A program made the position numbers and the translations under genes. Below the pieces are notes generated by a model, which had not been told where the DNA came from, did not search any database, and saw only the letters and a list, made by a program, of their open reading frames with translations. Shown piece by piece: positions 17,661-19,797 of a DNA stretch of 19,797 bases. The DNA comes from Hydnum rufescens UP504 (taxonomy: Eukaryota > Basidiomycota > Agaricomycetes > Cantharellales > Hydnaceae): assembly GCA_014904985.1 (NCBI GenBank), contig MU129292.1, positions 8,356-28,152 on the forward strand, in the 5' to 3' direction. The first letter of the stretch is position 1. Every line of letters starts with the position of its first letter.

Positions 17661-18500
17661 TGTAAGTGGTATGAAAGGGTGTTGGGGGTTGCAGCCATCA
17701 AGGTTTCAAGAAGCGCCTGCTCTTCATAGCATAGCTTCCATCCCCATCCCCTGTATTGGGAGTAGTCCCCTGGGTAGCCACGTCTAGAGGCCAAGAACCA
17801 AGGGAAAGGATGTTCAACAGGGGGGACATACTCCACTGATATGGGGAGGAAATTATCCCCAGGTGCAGGTGTGACATTCATTGGGTTCTCCCAAGGTATC
17901 TTCGTGCAACCCACCCTGTCCAAACTGTCTCCAACTGTGGTACAAAAACTGAGACAACAAACACAGGAACTCCATCTCACTCTAATCCCTGACAACCCCA
18001 AAGACATGAGAGTCCTCCATGTCATCCTCATGGAAGACAGCACCAATAAGTTTGTTATCTACCCAAAATGGGGACAAGGCATCCCAACTTCTCGTGAGAG
18101 GCAGGCAACAAACTTGCACATTGACCATTGTGCATATCCTCGACACAAGTAACCATACTGAAGGAATATCTCCACATCCACCATAATTCACACTTTGGTG
18201 ACATATGAGTATTTAAAATGATATTGGACATCAGCACTACGATGCTTGCATGATGGGAGAGGAACAGGGACATGGAGGCCATTTCTCTGCATCTGGGAGT
18301 GCCACCCCCGGGCAAGGGTGCTTGCAGAACAAACAAAATCGGCCAGAGGATTCAAATATGACTCCTTCAGGTAAAAGCAAGCACCCTGAGGAACCAGGTC
18401 ATCGGGTCCAGGGATATTTGGATCAGTTGGGTTGCGACAAAGGTAAGGAGGTAGGGGAGACGTTTATTCCACTTCTGAGGGAATTGAGTGAAATCAGAGG
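17661..18500 (-). other. Possible upstream exons of the Ulp1 gene, function unknown
   Basis: The minus strand holds protein-like pieces in changing frames. One includes FLQYGYLCRGYAQWSMCKF and VACLSREVGMPCPHFG followed by a GTAGAT that could be a 5' splice site. Another (within 17570-18046) has FPWFLASRRGYPGDYSQYRG and WGWKLCYEEQALLETLMAA. I cannot fix a splice model, and no domain is recognised. The plus-strand ORF at 17841-18152 overlaps and is less convincing. Another plus-strand ORF at 18250-18594 is also of unknown status. Confidence 0.35.
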
Positions 18501-18913
18501 GGTGACTAAGCTGAGAGTGACTGTGGAGGGCATATCATTGGTTAAGGCTATCAGGGGACCATGGCCCATTGAGCATTATACTGCCTTCATATGAGGAAAA
18601 AGAAGGCTTGGGGTTTGACCAACCATCTGGGAGCTGATCGATGTACTGGAAGGTCTGACAACTGTTGCTGTATGTCAAGCACCAGGGTTGTTGAAAAAAA
18701 CATGGCCATTCCGAATTGGAGACTAAGTACATATTAGTGATAGTGCCAAACCAGTGAGCCATAATTGTATATCTAGTTAGGCCTTTTGCCTTGCTTTTAT
18801 TTAGTCTAAGAGTGGGTTTTTAGGTGGGGGCCCCTGGGGCCCACTGGGTGATTTCATGGCATGAGACAGGGGCCCATGGAGCCCTAGGGCCCCTGGGGGC
18901 CCCTCACCTTAGA
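18501..18913. other. Mostly non-coding; GGGCCC clusters near 18820-18905
   Basis: A minus-strand frame at 18535-18762 (75 codons, starting MAHWFGTITNMYLV) has protein-like content but no recognised domain. From 18820 to 18905 there are repeated GGGGCCCC-type palindromic runs similar to those at 12125-12195. Nothing else is supported. Confidence 0.35.
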
Positions 18914-18945
18914 CTGCCAGTGGGACTTAGAGATTCTCAGAGTTG
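18914..18945 (-). repeat. LTR-end/PBS-like junction similar to that at 10297
   Basis: The minus strand reads CTGAGAATCTCTAAGTCCCA, one C, then TGGCAG. At 10297 it reads TGTGAGGATTCTAAGTCCCA, one G, then TGGCGCC. The shared TCTAAGTCCCA-N-TGGC layout suggests another LTR fragment of the same broad family. The flanking sequence does not clearly match, so a truncated or solo LTR, or chance, remains possible. Confidence 0.4.
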
Positions 18946-19207
18946 CAGGACAGCAGGCCATATGGGCTTATTGGGGTAATGTGTTCCACTATATGGTACA
19001 TACCTGGTCAGCAGGAGGTTGAGGTTGAGATTGAGCACAGGGAGAGGAGGGAGGAGCACTTGGTGGAGGGCAGGTCACCAGATTCATTCACCAGTCATTG
19101 CATTATTGACTTGTTTATTTATTTATTTAGAAATTCTATTAACAAAAAGAAATACCACACCCATAGTGGGCATCTGTAGGAATCAGAAAAAGAAACTACT
19201 TAGTAGC

Positions 19208-19235
19208 ACCACACACCCACAGGCAGGTGTGTGGT
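19208..19235. repeat. Perfect 10-bp stem hairpin (ACCACACACC / GGTGTGTGGT)
   Basis: Arms at 19208-19217 and 19226-19235 are exact complements around an 8-base loop. The 10-mer GGCAGGTGTG overlapping the right arm recurs at 19652-19661. Confidence 0.8.
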
Positions 19236-19550
19236 ACTGTCCATAGAAATCAAAAAAAAAAAAACCAAAAAAGAACTACTTGGCGGGGGTGTACTGGTCC
19301 ACAGAAATTAAAATTAAAATTAAATTAAAAAGAACTATTTAGTAGCACACCTGCTATGGTGGGTGTGGTACCAGGCATGCTTGGTGGTTCACCTTTGGGC
19401 GGTCATCTCATTTGCGGGTTTTGTTCCCAGATTCATTTGGGGTTGGGTTGCTGTTCTCGTGTATTTGTTTGGTGGCATCGTGGGTCTTCATCGAGGTTCA
19501 AAAGAATACCTATGATAATAAGTAATAAGTTAGTAAAAAAGAAAAAACCC

Positions 19551-19591
19551 CGCAAAAGGAGGGGCAGCACATGGCTGCCTCCTTATTTGCG
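19551..19591. repeat. Long imperfect hairpin
   Basis: CGCAAA…AGGAGG…GCAGC pairs with GCTGC…CTCCT…TTTGCG around the loop ACATG, with small bulges. No T-run follows. Its role is unknown; such hairpins occur near ends of some mobile elements and in structured RNAs. Confidence 0.65.
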
Positions 19592-19638
19592 AGTCGTACT
19601 TATATATCAGGGGAATTACAACCTTGAAAATTATCCAT

Positions 19639-19661
19639 CACACCTGCCAAAGGCAGGTGTG
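19639..19661. repeat. Perfect 10-bp stem, 3-base loop hairpin
   Basis: CACACCTGCC (19639-19648) and GGCAGGTGTG (19652-19661) are exact complements around AAA. The right arm repeats the 10-mer at 19222-19231. Confidence 0.85.
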
Positions 19662-19797
19662 GGGTCATCTGGGCTTGTGTGTGGGGTTTCGTTATATGTT
19701 GTGGGAAATCGAGGGTCGGCTTAGGTGGCTGGCCCGTGGTCGCTGTGTTTTGCCCTGGTCCCTGCATTGGCATTCGTCAGGTCGGATAATCATTGCA

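Larger units (their letters stand above)
18946..19797. other. AT-rich region with short tandem repeats and hairpins, no gene recognised
   Basis: A TTTATT run (near 19113-19128), A-runs (19251-19264) and TTAAAAT repeats (19309-19330) occur. Phrases AGAAACTACT, AGAACTACT and AGAACTATT recur at 19191, 19272 and 19331, and GTACTG(G)TCCA(T/C)AGAAAT recurs at 19234 and 19291, indicating a degenerate tandem repeat of about 57-80 bp. The open frames (for example 19356-19724, +) have no domain I recognise. Confidence 0.5.

Overview
The window looks like repeat-rich DNA from a filamentous basidiomycete (Agaricomycetes). This is inferred from several sequence features. There are two Ty3/gypsy chromovirus-type retroelements with mushroom-style gag and pol. 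There is a CxC1 cysteine-cluster protein of the kind attached to KDZ transposases in basidiomycetes. Predicted introns are 58-65 bp with GT..AG ends. I see no prokaryotic gene organisation, and nearly every recognisable coding region is broken.

Layout. (1) Bases 1-3494, + strand: the 3' part of a decayed Ty3/gypsy element, with RNase H tail, integrase, chromodomain and a 3' LTR. Between the chromodomain and the LTR lies an antisense gene for a Zn2Cys6-like cysteine cluster, coiled coils and an acidic tail. (2) About 3495-10297, - strand: a second, older Ty3/gypsy relic running leftward from LTR end and PBS through leader, gag (collagen-like spacer, CCHC knuckle), protease and a PR-RT linker to reverse transcriptase. 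RT stops where the LTR of element 1 ends, so element 1 probably inserted into element 2. (3) 10380-11027: a 648-bp almost perfect palindrome with no spacer, directly against the LTR end of element 2. (4) 11028-13009: non-coding repeats, including a diverged 287-bp-period direct repeat and a 10-bp minisatellite. (5) 13010 to about 18400, - strand: a cluster of spliced but damaged genes. In reading direction these are an unrecognised upstream region, a Ulp1/C48-type cysteine protease with two clear introns and all catalytic residues, a PPTPxV minisatellite that continues its reading frame, an unrecognised C-terminal domain, and a CxC1 protein whose expected KDZ transposase is missing. (6) 18500-19797: an LTR-end-like fragment and AT-rich DNA with hairpins and short tandem repeats.

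The decay has a consistent signature. Many in-frame stops are TGA, several at places where the family carries Arg (CGA). A 32-bp duplication inside the LTR differs only by CpG to TpG changes. This fits cytosine methylation and deamination of transposons. The two candidates for an undescribed system are the antisense zinc-cluster/coiled-coil gene carried by element 1, and the Ulp1/PPTPxV/unknown-domain protein next to the CxC1 gene.
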